DNA of 64,000 bases from Bacteroidales bacterium (GTDB taxonomy: Bacteria > Bacteroidota > Bacteroidia > Bacteroidales > F082), in the NCBI GenBank assembly GCA_017549805.1, contig JAFYNJ010000006.1, positions 32,747 to 96,746 on the forward strand, given 5' to 3'. Every line of letters starts with the position of its first letter. Within the stretch, counting starts at the first letter, position 1. The notes under the pieces are model-generated. The model was given only the letters and a program-made list of their open reading frames with translations, did no database searches and was not told the DNA's origin. This document shows positions 1-9,118 of this stretch, one piece after another. The translations under genes and the position numbers were made by a program.

Positions 1-756
1 TTTGATGATCTGCTTTTCACCGCCTTGTGGGTACTTGGTTTTCAATGGCTGCACCTCGATGCCATTATAGAGGTCGGGATGTTCCTTGATGGTCTTTTCA
101 AGCAGCTCAATGGCTTTCATCTTATTGGTCTCAATGCCGATGATGCCTTTCTCAGTGCCAACGCCTTTCATCACGATCTTCACGCCGATGAGGAATTCTT
201 GGGTCTTCTCCAAAAGGAGGCGGTAGTCGCAGGTCAGGTAGGGCTCGCATTCGGCGGCGTTGATGATGACATATTCGGCTTTCTTGCCTTCGGGCACCAT
301 CATTTTGACATGGGTGGGGAAGGTGGCACCGCCCATGCCGACGATGCCGCATTCCTTCACCTTGTCAATAATGGCTTTGCCATCCAGTTTTATGTCGGTG
401 ATCAGCTCGTCTGTGACGAGGATGCCTTCGGCCCATTCGTCGTTCTCCTCACGGTCGATGAACACGGCGGGTTTGTAGTAGCCGGTGTGATCCATCACCA
501 CATCCACCTTGGCAACGGTGCCGGTGGCGGGGGAGTGGACATTGGCCGACACGAAGCCCTTTGCGGTACCGATGAGTTGTCCGGTCAGCACGCGGTCGCC
601 TTTGTTGACGATGCATTCAGCCGGTGCGCCAAGGCATTGTCCCAGCGGGACGATGATCTGCTTGGGCATCGGGAAGTCTTTGATGGGTTGGTCCGCCGAG
701 AACTTGTTCTCTTCGGGATGGACGCCGCCCTTATGGAAAGTCTTTATGGGATTCAT
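1..756 (-). CDS. rnfC: RnfC, electron transport complex subunit C (partial, N-terminal part)
   Basis: Peripheral NADH-binding subunit of the Rnf complex, which couples ferredoxin:NAD+ electron flow to ion pumping across the inner membrane. The reading frame is open from an ATG at 756 to the window edge, giving about 252 N-terminal residues; the FMN/NADH domain remainder and the C-terminal ferredoxin domain lie outside. Visible family signs are the N-terminal FHKGG segment, a lipoyl-like hinge with VHSPATGTV, the motif GIVGMGGATFPTH, and INAAECEPYLTCDYR. The start codon overlaps the rnfB stop (ATGA), so the two are translationally coupled. Downstream rnfD/G/E/A would be expected beyond the left edge. 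Confidence 0.95.
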   Translation of the reverse strand, partial: MNPIKTFHKGGVHPEENKFSADQPIKDFPMPKQIIVPLGQCLGAPAECIVNKGDRVLTGQLIGTAKGFVSANVHSPATGTVAKVDVVMDHTGYYKPAVFIDREENDEWAEGILVTDELITDIKLDGKAIIDKVKECGIVGMGGATFPTHVKMMVPEGKKAEYVIINAAECEPYLTCDYRLLLEKTQEFLIGVKIVMKGVGTEKGIIGIETNKMKAIELLEKTIKEHPDLYNGIEVQPLKTKYPQGGEKQIIK

Positions 757-1655
757 GCGGTAACGGGTTTTTCGAGTTCAACTTTTTGAGCTTCAGGAGC
801 TTCTGTTGCAGGAGTCTCCACTTTCGGTTTCTTGGGAGGGAAGTTGACGGTGTGGATGGATCCTCTCGGACACACGTCGGCGCACTTGCCGCAGGCCTTA
901 CACTTGGCCGGGTCGATGTAGGCTAAGTTGCCACGCATCTCGATGGCTTCGAAGGGGCATTCCTTTAGGCACTTTTGGCAGCCGATGCAACCCACCGAGC
1001 AGTTCTTGACAACCAAGGCACCCTTGTCGGTGTTGGAGCAGCACACATACACGCGGCGGTCTTTCTTGCCGCGGGGACGGATCTCGATGATGCCTCTCGG
1101 GCAGGTCTTGGCGCATACGCCGCAACCCACACACTTGTCAGGATCCACGACGGGCAGTCCCGTCTCCTTATCGATGTGCAAAGCGCCGAAGTTACACTTC
1201 TTCACGCAGTCGCCAAGTCCCATGCAGCCTTTGGAGCATCCGCCCTTGCCGGCGTAAAGGGTGCTGGCGAAAGCGCAGATGTCGGCACCTTCATAATGCA
1301 CTTTGGCGGGTGAGTTTTGGCAGCTGCCGTTGCAGCGAACCACGGCAATCTTGGGTTCGAAAGCGGCAGCGGTCAGTCCGAGGACGGCAGCCACCTTGTT
1401 CATGTCGGTGCCAGGACATGCCAAACCGTCGATGTTGCCTTTCTCGGCAGCTTGCTTCACGCAAGCCTCAGCCAAGGCACGGCAACCGGCAAAGCCGCAT
1501 CCGCCGCAGTTGGCGCCGGGCAAACAGGCTTCAGCCTCGTCGATGAGGGGGTTCTCCTCAACCTTGAACTTCTGGGCGACGATATACAATATCACCGCCA
1601 GTACGGCTCCAAGTATTCCGAGAACCAGTAATGAAATAAGTAAAATGTTACTCAT
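753..1655 (-). CDS. rnfB: RnfB, electron transport complex subunit B (Fe-S protein)
   Basis: Ferredoxin-like subunit of the Rnf complex that accepts electrons from ferredoxin at the cytoplasmic face. The 300 residues start with one membrane helix (about 4-27), followed by the Fe-S domain motif CPGANCGGCGFAGC near residue 45 and then several CxxCxxC-type clusters, including CVGCGVCAKTCP and CKACGKCADVCP. The C-terminus has a short Pro/Glu-rich tail. It lies between the rseC-like gene and rnfC, the usual Bacteroidetes order, and overlaps rnfC by four bases. Confidence 0.96.
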   Translation of the reverse strand: MSNILLISLLVLGILGAVLAVILYIVAQKFKVEENPLIDEAEACLPGANCGGCGFAGCRALAEACVKQAAEKGNIDGLACPGTDMNKVAAVLGLTAAAFEPKIAVVRCNGSCQNSPAKVHYEGADICAFASTLYAGKGGCSKGCMGLGDCVKKCNFGALHIDKETGLPVVDPDKCVGCGVCAKTCPRGIIEIRPRGKKDRRVYVCCSNTDKGALVVKNCSVGCIGCQKCLKECPFEAIEMRGNLAYIDPAKCKACGKCADVCPRGSIHTVNFPPKKPKVETPATEAPEAQKVELEKPVTA

Positions 1656-1709
1656 TTGTAGAAATGTTTTTATTAGTTTTCAATTTTTATAACTTGCAAA
1701 AATAAGAAT

Positions 1710-2123
1710 TTATTCAATGCGATATTCAAACTGTCTCTTTATTTTATCGCGTCGAAGGTAAAGCACAAAATAATAGGGAATTAATGCTGCGATGCCGATG
1801 AGTGCCGAGAGGCCTTCTCCCAATCCTATGCCGAGGCAGGTGAACAAAACCGCCAGCAGCAACACGATGGGGATGAGATAGGCCAACACCGCAGCTTTGT
1901 TGCCTTGGCCCACCGCCATGATGACATTCACTTTTTGGAATAGATGGAATTCCTGTCTGTCAGGGCGAGGCACGGTAAGGACCTTCTCGGCTTGGTCGCT
2001 CATGGTGCAGGCACTCTTGGCATGACAAGCTGCACAGGCGCTCATGGCCGTGATCTTGATTTCCAATGTATCGTCGGTGATCTTTGTGATGACCCCTTCG
2101 TGAGAGATGGTTTCTTCGCTCAT
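1710..2123 (-). CDS. SoxR-reducing system protein RseC family
   Basis: Small membrane protein of the RseC/MucC family, normally found with Rnf/Rsx genes and thought to help keep Fe-S proteins such as SoxR reduced. The start chosen is the ATG at 2123 (MSEETISHEGVITK, 137 residues). An in-frame upstream start at 2252 would add a sequence unlike the family and run across the promoter. The family Cys cluster CAACHAKSAC is at about residues 30-39, followed by two membrane helices (about 80-125). It heads the rnf operon; a TAACTTTG -7 element lies about 20 bases upstream. Confidence 0.85.
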   Translation of the reverse strand: MSEETISHEGVITKITDDTLEIKITAMSACAACHAKSACTMSDQAEKVLTVPRPDRQEFHLFQKVNVIMAVGQGNKAAVLAYLIPIVLLLAVLFTCLGIGLGEGLSALIGIAALIPYYFVLYLRRDKIKRQFEYRIE

Positions 2124-2141
2124 TGCGTGAATTTTTGTTTG

Positions 2142-2149
2142 CAAAGTTA
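2142..2149 (-). promoter_or_regulatory. -7 promoter element for rseC-rnf operon
   Basis: Read on the minus strand this is TAACTTTG, matching the Bacteroidetes TAnnTTTG consensus, 18 bases before the rseC ATG. It sits back to back with the promoter of the plus-strand YihY gene, so the two transcription units start from about 25 shared bases. Confidence 0.6.
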
Positions 2150-2158
2150 CTTTTTTTT

Positions 2159-2166
2159 TAATTTTG
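2159..2166 (+). promoter_or_regulatory. -7 promoter element for YihY/BrkB gene
   Basis: TAATTTTG matches TAnnTTTG, with TTTG-like -33 candidates at 2133-2141. The ATG at 2175 is only eight bases past the element, so the transcript should have almost no leader. Confidence 0.6.
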
Positions 2167-2174
2167 CAGATAAT

Positions 2175-3464
2175 ATGACATGGATCAAGAGAAAATATGA
2201 TGCACTGCGCGCTTGGTATAAAAGGGACGACAATTTCTTGAAGATTGTGCATTTCCCTGGTACCAAGTTGCCTTTATTGGACGTGCTCCGTGATTTTGTC
2301 AAGCTTTTCACCAAAGGCCGTACAGTGGACCGTGCCGCAGGCGTGGCCTTCAACTTCTTCGTGGCGCTTTTCCCATTGCTGCTTTTCTTCTTCACCTTGA
2401 TTCCCTACATCCCGATTCCGCACCTTTATGAAAGGGTGATGATGCTCATCAAGGATTTCCTCATCCCGTCGGGAACGCTTGACTATGTCACAGAAACCAT
2501 CGATGGTATCATGAACCAGCCGCACGACGGCTTGCTCTCTATCAGTATCGTCCTCTGCTTGGTTTTCGGCTCCAGCGGCATCGTGGCATTTTTCAACGGG
2601 TTCCGCAACGTATACGCCAACTATGTGACCGACAAGGGTCTGACGGTGAAGAGCTGGATCATCCAACGCATCTTCGCCATCGTCATGCTGTTGATCATTG
2701 GGATCCTTGTGATTCTTTCCATCATGTTGATCTCCATGGGTGGTATGGGGATGCATTTTCTGGTAACCCATGAAATCATCGCAAGAGGCAAGTTCTTGTT
2801 CGTCCTTTTCAATCTGTTGCGTTGGATTGTTGCCATCTTCGCACTTTGTTTTGGTGTTTCGCTTCTCTATTATTTCGGCAATGTGCGTTACGACGAACAT
2901 TACCGTAAAGAGTTGAAGCGTCCCAACCGCAAAGGGAAGAAATACCGTGAGTTTGTCATCTTCAGTCCTGGTACCATTCTCGCCACGACGCTCTTTGTTT
3001 TGGGTACGGTGGCCTTCAACACCTATATTTCCAACTTCTCACGATACAACGTGCTCTATGGATCCATCGGAACCCTCATCATTTTGTTGCTATGGATCTG
3101 GATCGTTGCCATCTTGATTTTGGCTGGCAATGACTTGAATTCTGGCATCCGGCGTGGAACCATGAAATTGAGTGCTGGTGAGGACAATACCCGCAGAAAA
3201 CAGATTGTCATCGACTCCTTGCGTAAAAACATCCAATCACAGGAGAATGCCATTGAGAATAGGAAAAAGAAGCTCGCCAATTTACAAAAGGATATTGACG
3301 AGAAGCTGGTGGTTGTTCAGAAGCTTGAGGAAGAGAACAAAGATAGCGAGCTGATTATCAAGGTATTTAAGGATTATGTGGAACGTGAACTGAAGAATGC
3401 GGACCAGGAAAGCCTGGATACGGATTCCATGCGCGAACGCATTGCGAAGGCCGAGGAAGCATAA
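2175..3464 (+). CDS. YihY/BrkB family inner membrane protein
   Basis: Member of the YihY/UPF0761 (BrkB-like) integral membrane family, whose biochemical role is not settled. The start at ATG 2175 (MTWIKRKYDAL, 429 residues) is preferred because the frame upstream is antisense to rseC and the promoter lies just before 2175. Family signs are the first membrane segment with AAGVAFNFFVALFPLLLFFF, several further helices, and the YGSIGTLIILLLWIWI region near residue 300. The last 90 or so residues form a charged, coiled-coil-like cytoplasmic tail rich in Lys/Glu, longer than in enterobacterial YihY. The flippase gene follows nine bases later. Confidence 0.88.
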   Translation: MTWIKRKYDALRAWYKRDDNFLKIVHFPGTKLPLLDVLRDFVKLFTKGRTVDRAAGVAFNFFVALFPLLLFFFTLIPYIPIPHLYERVMMLIKDFLIPSGTLDYVTETIDGIMNQPHDGLLSISIVLCLVFGSSGIVAFFNGFRNVYANYVTDKGLTVKSWIIQRIFAIVMLLIIGILVILSIMLISMGGMGMHFLVTHEIIARGKFLFVLFNLLRWIVAIFALCFGVSLLYYFGNVRYDEHYRKELKRPNRKGKKYREFVIFSPGTILATTLFVLGTVAFNTYISNFSRYNVLYGSIGTLIILLLWIWIVAILILAGNDLNSGIRRGTMKLSAGEDNTRRKQIVIDSLRKNIQSQENAIENRKKKLANLQKDIDEKLVVVQKLEEENKDSELIIKVFKDYVERELKNADQESLDTDSMRERIAKAEEA

Positions 3465-3473
3465 AGGTTTGTC

Positions 3474-5003
3474 ATGGGTATCGTAGCACGACAGAGCATC
3501 AAGGGCACCATTGCCACCTATATAGGGGTGGCGGTGGGTATCGTTACCACTTTCTTCATCCAGACCAAAGCCCTTGAACCAGAGCAAATCGGCTTGATCG
3601 ACGTGCTGTTGCAGTGTGCCATCCTGTTCTCGGGTTTGGCGCAGTTGGGCACCAACTCCTCGGCCATGCGTTATTACCCGTTTTTCAAGGACGAGGAACA
3701 TCGTGACCACGGCTTCTTTGGCTGGACTCTGTTGGTACCGTTTATCGGCTTTGCCATCTTCCTTCTGGCTTTCTTTGCTTTCAAAGGTTACATTGTGGAG
3801 TTCTTCTCCAAGGATTCGAGGCTGTTTGGCGACTATGTCAACTTTTTGATTCCTTTGGCGTTTTTCTTGCTGTACATCTCTGTTTTTGAGACGAATAGCA
3901 ATCTTCTTCTTCGTATTGTGCTGCCCAAGTTCATCCGAGAAGTCGGTTTTCGGGTGGGAACATTGGTGATCTATCTGCTTTATTATTACAAAGTGATTGA
4001 TTTTGATGGGGTGGTTGTTGCCTTTTGTGTGTTGTATGGCATCGCCACTTTGATCAATGTGGTGTATTTGTTGTCATTGAAACGGGTTTCTTTCAAGATC
4101 GAGAAAGGTTTTGTCTCGAAAGAGATCAAGCGCGATTTCCTGTTCTACACTTTGTTCATGATTACGGCCGCCTTGGCAGGCAACATGATTCCCATGCTGA
4201 GCAAGTTCTTCGTGGCAGGCAAGACGGGCTTCCGCTTGGCGGGTGTGTTTGCCATCGCTACCAACATCGCGGCGGTCATTGAGATGCCTTACCGTTCGTT
4301 GGGCGCCATCTCCCGGCCTCACATTTCCGAAGCCATGGCCAAGAAAGATACGCGAACTGCAGACTCCCTTTGTAAGAATGTGGCCTTGCATCAATTCATC
4401 GCAGGCACCTTTGTCTTTCTGATGGTATGGATCAATATCGACTTCCTTTTCGATCTGCTTCCCAATGGCGACATCTATCGCTTGGGCAAATGGGCGGTCC
4501 TGATTCTGTCCTTTGGTCGGCTAGTCTATTCCACCTTGGGCGTGACCACCACGGTGCTCAGTTATTCGAAATACTATTATTATTCCTTGATATTCACCAT
4601 TTTATTGGCAGGAATGTCCATTGGATTGAACGAATGGCTGGTTCCCCAGTGGGATATCAATGGCGGTGCCTTTGCCTATGCGGTTTCCTATTTAGTCTAT
4701 TTCATCCTGCTGATAGCCTTCATCAAATGGAAAATCGGCGTGCAACCACTATCGGCTCAGATGCTTCCCGTGGCGATGGTCATTCTGGTCCTGTTTGGCA
4801 TAAACTGGCTTTGGGCCTCTTTCCTAACACCATGTTTTGCGAGTTTGTTCGAAAAGCCCATTTTCGGTTTATTGCTTGATGCCGTTCTGAAAACATCGCT
4901 CTTTTTGATTCTTGGCCTGACCGTAATCTACAAGATGAAGGTTTCACAGTCGGTGAATGATTTGTTGGATAAGGCGATGAACGTTGTTCGTTTGAAGAAG
5001 TGA
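3474..5003 (+). CDS. Polysaccharide biosynthesis protein / Wzx-like flippase
   Basis: Multi-spanning membrane protein (509 residues, about 12-14 hydrophobic segments) of the polysaccharide transport/MATE-like superfamily, which flips lipid-linked glycans across the inner membrane. The N-terminus, with RQSIKGTIATYIGVAVG and an SSAMRYYPFF segment in helix 3, is typical of Bacteroidetes members. It sits nine bases after the YihY gene and its stop is directly followed by the dehydrogenase gene. The substrate cannot be told from sequence; the divergently oriented surface-glycan operon downstream is a plausible source. Confidence 0.85.
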   Translation: MGIVARQSIKGTIATYIGVAVGIVTTFFIQTKALEPEQIGLIDVLLQCAILFSGLAQLGTNSSAMRYYPFFKDEEHRDHGFFGWTLLVPFIGFAIFLLAFFAFKGYIVEFFSKDSRLFGDYVNFLIPLAFFLLYISVFETNSNLLLRIVLPKFIREVGFRVGTLVIYLLYYYKVIDFDGVVVAFCVLYGIATLINVVYLLSLKRVSFKIEKGFVSKEIKRDFLFYTLFMITAALAGNMIPMLSKFFVAGKTGFRLAGVFAIATNIAAVIEMPYRSLGAISRPHISEAMAKKDTRTADSLCKNVALHQFIAGTFVFLMVWINIDFLFDLLPNGDIYRLGKWAVLILSFGRLVYSTLGVTTTVLSYSKYYYYSLIFTILLAGMSIGLNEWLVPQWDINGGAFAYAVSYLVYFILLIAFIKWKIGVQPLSAQMLPVAMVILVLFGINWLWASFLTPCFASLFEKPIFGLLLDAVLKTSLFLILGLTVIYKMKVSQSVNDLLDKAMNVVRLKK

Positions 5004-5021
5004 TTGAATTATTGTCAAAAG

Positions 5022-7940
5022 ATGTTGTATTATACCGACCCAATACACCGTATTGCCTACGCGACTGATGCCAGCGCCTATCGGGAGATGCCGCAAGGTG
5101 TGGCCTATCCCGAAAACGACATGGACATTCTTGAGCTCATAAGGCTTGCGCGAGAAGAGCATACTTGCTTGATACCTCGTGCGGGCGGCACTTCCATTGC
5201 CGGTCAGGTGGTTGGCAACGGCATCGTGGTGGATGTGAGCAAACATCTCAACAAGATCATTGAGATCAACCCCAAAGAGCGTTGGGCCAGAGTTCAGCCT
5301 GGTGTGGTGCGCGATGAGCTGAACCTCGCATTGAAGCCTTACGGCCTGTTTTTCAGCCCTGAGACCTCTACCAGCAACCGTTGCTGCATTGGAGGCATGG
5401 TGGGAAACAACTCTTGTGGTACACATTCACTGGTATATGGCTCCACCCGCCATCATGTGCTGCAACTGAAAGGCTATCTTGCCGACGGCTCCTTTTTCGA
5501 CACGGAGAAACGAGGAGATGGTGAGCTTGAGAAGAAGATCTATTCCCAGCTTGAGGCATGGGGAAGAGACGTAGTCAAAAGGGCACTCATTGAGGAAAAC
5601 TTTCCAGACAAGTCGCTTCGTCGTCGCAGTTGCGGCTATGCCATCGATGAAGCCATCGAGGACGGCATTGACCTCTGCAAGCTGATTTGTGGTTCGGAAG
5701 GCACCCTTTGTTTTGTGACGGAAATAAAGGTGTCGCTTGACCCGCTTCCACCTACAGAACATCTGGTGCTTTGTGCCCACTGCCATTCGTTGGAGGATAG
5801 CTACCAAGCGAATCTTATTGCTTTGAAGCACCATCCTGTGGCAATTGAATTGATGGATGGAAGGATCTTGGAGTTGAGCAAAGGAAACAAGGCGGCAGAG
5901 AAAAACCGTTTCTTTGTGGAGGGTGATCCTGCGGCATTGCTCATTTCCGAGTTCAATGGCAGTGAAATGGATGCTGATGCCGATGCCTTGGAAAAAGAAC
6001 TTCAGGAGAACGGTCTGGCCTATACCTGCACACGTGTTTATGGCACCGATGTTGACAAGGTTTGGGCGTTGCGTAAAGCTGGTTTGGGTGTGCTGAGCGG
6101 GATGAAGGGCGATGCCAAGCCCATCGGTGTTATCGAGGATACGGCAGTGGCTCCCGAGAGGTTGCCAGCATACTTGAAAGATTTCGGTGAGATGCTCGAT
6201 CGACTTGGGTTGAGTTGCGTTTATTACGGCCATATCAGCACCGGCGAGTTGCATCTCCGTCCTATTATTAACATCAAGACACCCGAAGGCAAAGCCTTGT
6301 TTAGAAGTGTGGCAGAGGAAACGGCCAAACTTTGCAAGAAACATAAGGGCAGCTTGAGCGGTGAGCATGGCGACGGCCGTTTGCGTGGTGAGTTCATCCC
6401 GTTGATGTATGGGGAGGAATGCTACCAAATGATGCGTGAAGTGAAGCAGTGTTGGGATCCTGACGGTATTTTCAATGTGGGCAAGATTGTTGATACCTCT
6501 CCGATGGACGAGTTCCTCCGTTTTGGGGTGGGACAAGGCTATGCACTGGAGAAACAGCTGAAAAACGGCAAGACCTATTTCAACTGGAAAGCCGATTTTG
6601 ACGAGTGCCAAGTGGAAGGTGCTAGTGGGGTGAAATCGCAGTGCCACGCCTTGATGTGTTCCATTGAGCAATGCAATGGTGCGGGCGATTGCCGCAAGTC
6701 GAACCTGATTGGTGGTACGTTGTGTCCGGCTTTCAAGGAATCGAAAGACGAGCTGATGAGTACCCGAGCCAGGGCTAACATCCTGCGTGAGGTGTTGACC
6801 AACGGCATCGATGGCGAGGTGTTGTCTCGTCATGAGTTGGAGGAGGTGCTTTATTCTTGCTTAGCATGCAAGGGTTGTAAGGCAGAATGCCCATCGAATG
6901 TGGACATGACACGTATCCGGGCTGAGGTGCTGCAGCAGATCTACGACAAGGAAGGTGTCCCGTTGCGTTCGTTTGCCGTGGCGCGGATGGCCATGGTGGA
7001 GCGACTTGGACATTATGTTTGGCCGGTTTACAATCTGTTTGCGTCATGGAAGTTCTCTTCCAATATCATCAAGCATATCGTCAAGTTCTCAACCGAACGG
7101 GAAATACCCACATTGAGCCGTGTCACCATGCGTCATGCGGTACGCATTGAAAAGAGGAAAAGTAAAATCAAACCCACCAAGGGTAAGGTGTATTTGTTTG
7201 CCGATGAGTTTACCAACTTCCAGGAAGCGGAATTGGGTCTCACTTTTGCCAAATTGTTGTTAAGGTTGGGCTATGAGGTGGAGATTCCCAAGCATGTGGA
7301 AAGTGGCAGGGCAGCCATTTCAAAAGGTTGCCTGAAGTTGGCAAAGAAGTTCGCGGTGAAGAATGTAAACCTGCTTAAAGACAAGGTTTCCGACGAAACC
7401 CCGTTGGTGGGCATTGAACCTTCTTGCATCCTCAGTTTCCGCGATGAGTATCCCGATTTGGTTCCGGCTGAGTTGCGTGCGGTAGCTAAACATTTGGGCA
7501 AAAACGCTTTGCTGTTCGATGAATTCATCATGCGCGAGGCGGCAAAAGGCAACATTACCTCAGCGGATTTCAAGGACGATGCAGTTGAAATATGGTTGCA
7601 CGGCCACTGCCACCAAAAGTCGTTGGTAGGTGTGGAGAAAACCGTGGCTGCCCTAAAACTGTTGAAGGGGGCCAAGGTGAATGTCATCCCCAGTAGTTGT
7701 TGCGGCATGGCCGGATCATTCGGCTACGAGGAAGAACATTACAGAACCTCACTCGCCATCGGCGAGATGGTGTTGTTCCCAGCAGTCAGGAAGGCGATGG
7801 AGAAGAGTGATCAAGTAGTGCCTACGGTTGTTTGTGCCCCGGGTACTTCGTGTCGTCAACAGATATTGGACGGCACAGGAGTTCGGGCCGTGCATCCTAT
7901 TGAATTGATGTATCAGTGGCTATTTTCCGATAGCTGTTAA
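5022..7940 (+). CDS. FAD-binding and Fe-S-binding dehydrogenase (GlcD-GlpC-type, D-2-hydroxyacid/lactate dehydrogenase)
   Basis: Large oxidoreductase that probably oxidises a D-2-hydroxy acid such as D-lactate or glycolate and passes electrons to the quinone pool. Start ATG 5022 (972 residues) is preferred to a TTG at 5004. Domains in order: FAD_binding_4 with RAGGTSIAGQ at about 53-62; FAD-oxidase C-terminal domain to about 480, including GEHGDGRLRGEF; a ferredoxin-like part with CSIEQCNGAGDC (about 545) and CLACKGCKAECP (about 612); and a CCG half with GHCHQKS (about 860) and SSCCGMAGSFGYE (about 890). It is a single-chain fusion of what are two subunits in the GlcD/GlcF type. Its 3' end overlaps the convergent gene by 21 bases. 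Confidence 0.9.
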   Translation: MLYYTDPIHRIAYATDASAYREMPQGVAYPENDMDILELIRLAREEHTCLIPRAGGTSIAGQVVGNGIVVDVSKHLNKIIEINPKERWARVQPGVVRDELNLALKPYGLFFSPETSTSNRCCIGGMVGNNSCGTHSLVYGSTRHHVLQLKGYLADGSFFDTEKRGDGELEKKIYSQLEAWGRDVVKRALIEENFPDKSLRRRSCGYAIDEAIEDGIDLCKLICGSEGTLCFVTEIKVSLDPLPPTEHLVLCAHCHSLEDSYQANLIALKHHPVAIELMDGRILELSKGNKAAEKNRFFVEGDPAALLISEFNGSEMDADADALEKELQENGLAYTCTRVYGTDVDKVWALRKAGLGVLSGMKGDAKPIGVIEDTAVAPERLPAYLKDFGEMLDRLGLSCVYYGHISTGELHLRPIINIKTPEGKALFRSVAEETAKLCKKHKGSLSGEHGDGRLRGEFIPLMYGEECYQMMREVKQCWDPDGIFNVGKIVDTSPMDEFLRFGVGQGYALEKQLKNGKTYFNWKADFDECQVEGASGVKSQCHALMCSIEQCNGAGDCRKSNLIGGTLCPAFKESKDELMSTRARANILREVLTNGIDGEVLSRHELEEVLYSCLACKGCKAECPSNVDMTRIRAEVLQQIYDKEGVPLRSFAVARMAMVERLGHYVWPVYNLFASWKFSSNIIKHIVKFSTEREIPTLSRVTMRHAVRIEKRKSKIKPTKGKVYLFADEFTNFQEAELGLTFAKLLLRLGYEVEIPKHVESGRAAISKGCLKLAKKFAVKNVNLLKDKVSDETPLVGIEPSCILSFRDEYPDLVPAELRAVAKHLGKNALLFDEFIMREAAKGNITSADFKDDAVEIWLHGHCHQKSLVGVEKTVAALKLLKGAKVNVIPSSCCGMAGSFGYEEEHYRTSLAIGEMVLFPAVRKAMEKSDQVVPTVVCAPGTSCRQQILDGTGVRAVHPIELMYQWLFSDSC

Positions 7941-9065
7941 GGCATCGCGAAGTTGGCTGCTGCTAGTGCCTTGGGTGTAGGGAAAATAAATGATTTTTAC
8001 ATCAGTGTCGGCGAAAATCTGTTCATATCGATTGAAACGTTCTGTCCCTTTGTAATCCGATCCGACAAACAGATAGTCATATTTCACGATACCTTTGAGA
8101 TAAACGTCGCAATCCTCTTTCTCTGAGGGAATTACTTTGTCCACATACTTGATGCTTCTAATGATTTCAGTTCGCTCTTCAAAAGAGATGAACGTACTTT
8201 TCCCTTTGTGTGATGCGTCTTTGTGTACCCCTACCACAAGATAATCGCAGTATTGTTTGGCGCGACGCAAGAGATTAAGGTGCCCAATATGGAATAGGTC
8301 GAAAGTGCCGCTCAAGTAGCCGATTTTCAGCTGAGGTTTGCTGCTGGTTCGTCCACTTTCCTGTTTGTATTGATAACTCTGCAAGCCGAACTGGTGAGGG
8401 TCCTGATGATAGCGCTCCAGAACTCCTTGAAATATTTCTTCATATTGAGGGATGAACAATGTTTGCCTTTGTTCCATTTTGGCAATGATGGTTTGAGCCA
8501 ATGACTCAGTTTGGTTCAAGTCGTTGTCTCCGCCATTGAACTTGGTACCTTTGATCGATCCGGGCGAAACGTTCAGTATTCGGTTTTCGGTTCCAGCCAT
8601 TTCCAGCTCAATATTAAGGCTTTCGATGGCATTGCATAGAGCTGCTTTTGTGGCGCTGTAGGTGGCGAAGAGGGGGGAACAAATAAGTCCCGCAATGCTT
8701 CCCATAACGGCACAATGGAACGTTGTTTTTTGCTTCATCATCGGGAAGAAAAAATGCAGAACCTTTAACGCAGCTATGCTGTTTACTTGGAAACTGTTCT
8801 GGATTTCTTGCTCCAAAATGTCTTCAAAAGGCGTGATCCTGCCAAAACCGGCAGTAATGATCAAAGTGTCAATATCTTTGAATTGTTCAAGGAACGAAAA
8901 GTCGTTGTCCATGAGGTTGGCTTGGCAGAAAGGAATGCCGTTCTCGTCCAATAGATTGTTGCCGACCTTATCGACGACATCGACGAGGCAACCTCTTTTT
9001 TTTAGTTCCAACGAAATGGCCAAACCGATGCCGTTGCTCCCACCAATTACCAGTGCTTTTTTCAT
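7920..9065 (-). CDS. Bifunctional SDR reductase - TagD-type cytidylyltransferase fusion
   Basis: Two-domain protein of 381 residues. Residues 1 to about 225 form a short-chain dehydrogenase with the cofactor motif GGSNGIG (8-14), ITAGFG, the serine in MGSIAG and the catalytic YSATK. Residues from about 246 are a nucleotidyltransferase of the TagD/glycerol-3-phosphate cytidylyltransferase type: GYLSGTFDLFHIGH contains the HIGH signature, and the end carries TSSSQLR, like the ISSTxIR motif. I infer that the protein reduces a phosphorylated keto-sugar and then activates it with CTP. With LicD in the same operon, this resembles polyol-phosphate decoration of surface glycans. The exact polyol (glycerol, ribitol or other) is unknown. 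It has its own -7 element at 9096-9103. Confidence 0.85.
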   Translation of the reverse strand: MKKALVIGGSNGIGLAISLELKKRGCLVDVVDKVGNNLLDENGIPFCQANLMDNDFSFLEQFKDIDTLIITAGFGRITPFEDILEQEIQNSFQVNSIAALKVLHFFFPMMKQKTTFHCAVMGSIAGLICSPLFATYSATKAALCNAIESLNIELEMAGTENRILNVSPGSIKGTKFNGGDNDLNQTESLAQTIIAKMEQRQTLFIPQYEEIFQGVLERYHQDPHQFGLQSYQYKQESGRTSSKPQLKIGYLSGTFDLFHIGHLNLLRRAKQYCDYLVVGVHKDASHKGKSTFISFEERTEIIRSIKYVDKVIPSEKEDCDVYLKGIVKYDYLFVGSDYKGTERFNRYEQIFADTDVKIIYFPYTQGTSSSQLRDALTAIGK

Positions 9066-9095
9066 GGATTATGAGATATGTGTTGTAATGGTTTG

Positions 9096-9103
9096 CAAAA
9101 ATA
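9096..9103 (-). promoter_or_regulatory. -7 promoter element before SDR-cytidylyltransferase gene
   Basis: On the minus strand TATTTTTG matches TAnnTTTG, 30 bases before the ATG at 9065. It would let the last gene of the glycan operon be transcribed separately. No clear -33 TTTG is visible. Confidence 0.4.
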
Positions 9104-9118
9104 GTAAATAAGGAATAA

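Noticed and set aside
1944-2174. Longer N-terminus for the YihY protein
   Set aside because: The extension is antisense to rseC and includes the promoter; the family N-terminus starts at 2175.
5427-6833. Open frame of 468 codons on the minus strand opposite the FAD/Fe-S dehydrogenase
   Set aside because: Shadow of the real gene; no motifs, and the opposite strand carries all expected dehydrogenase signatures.
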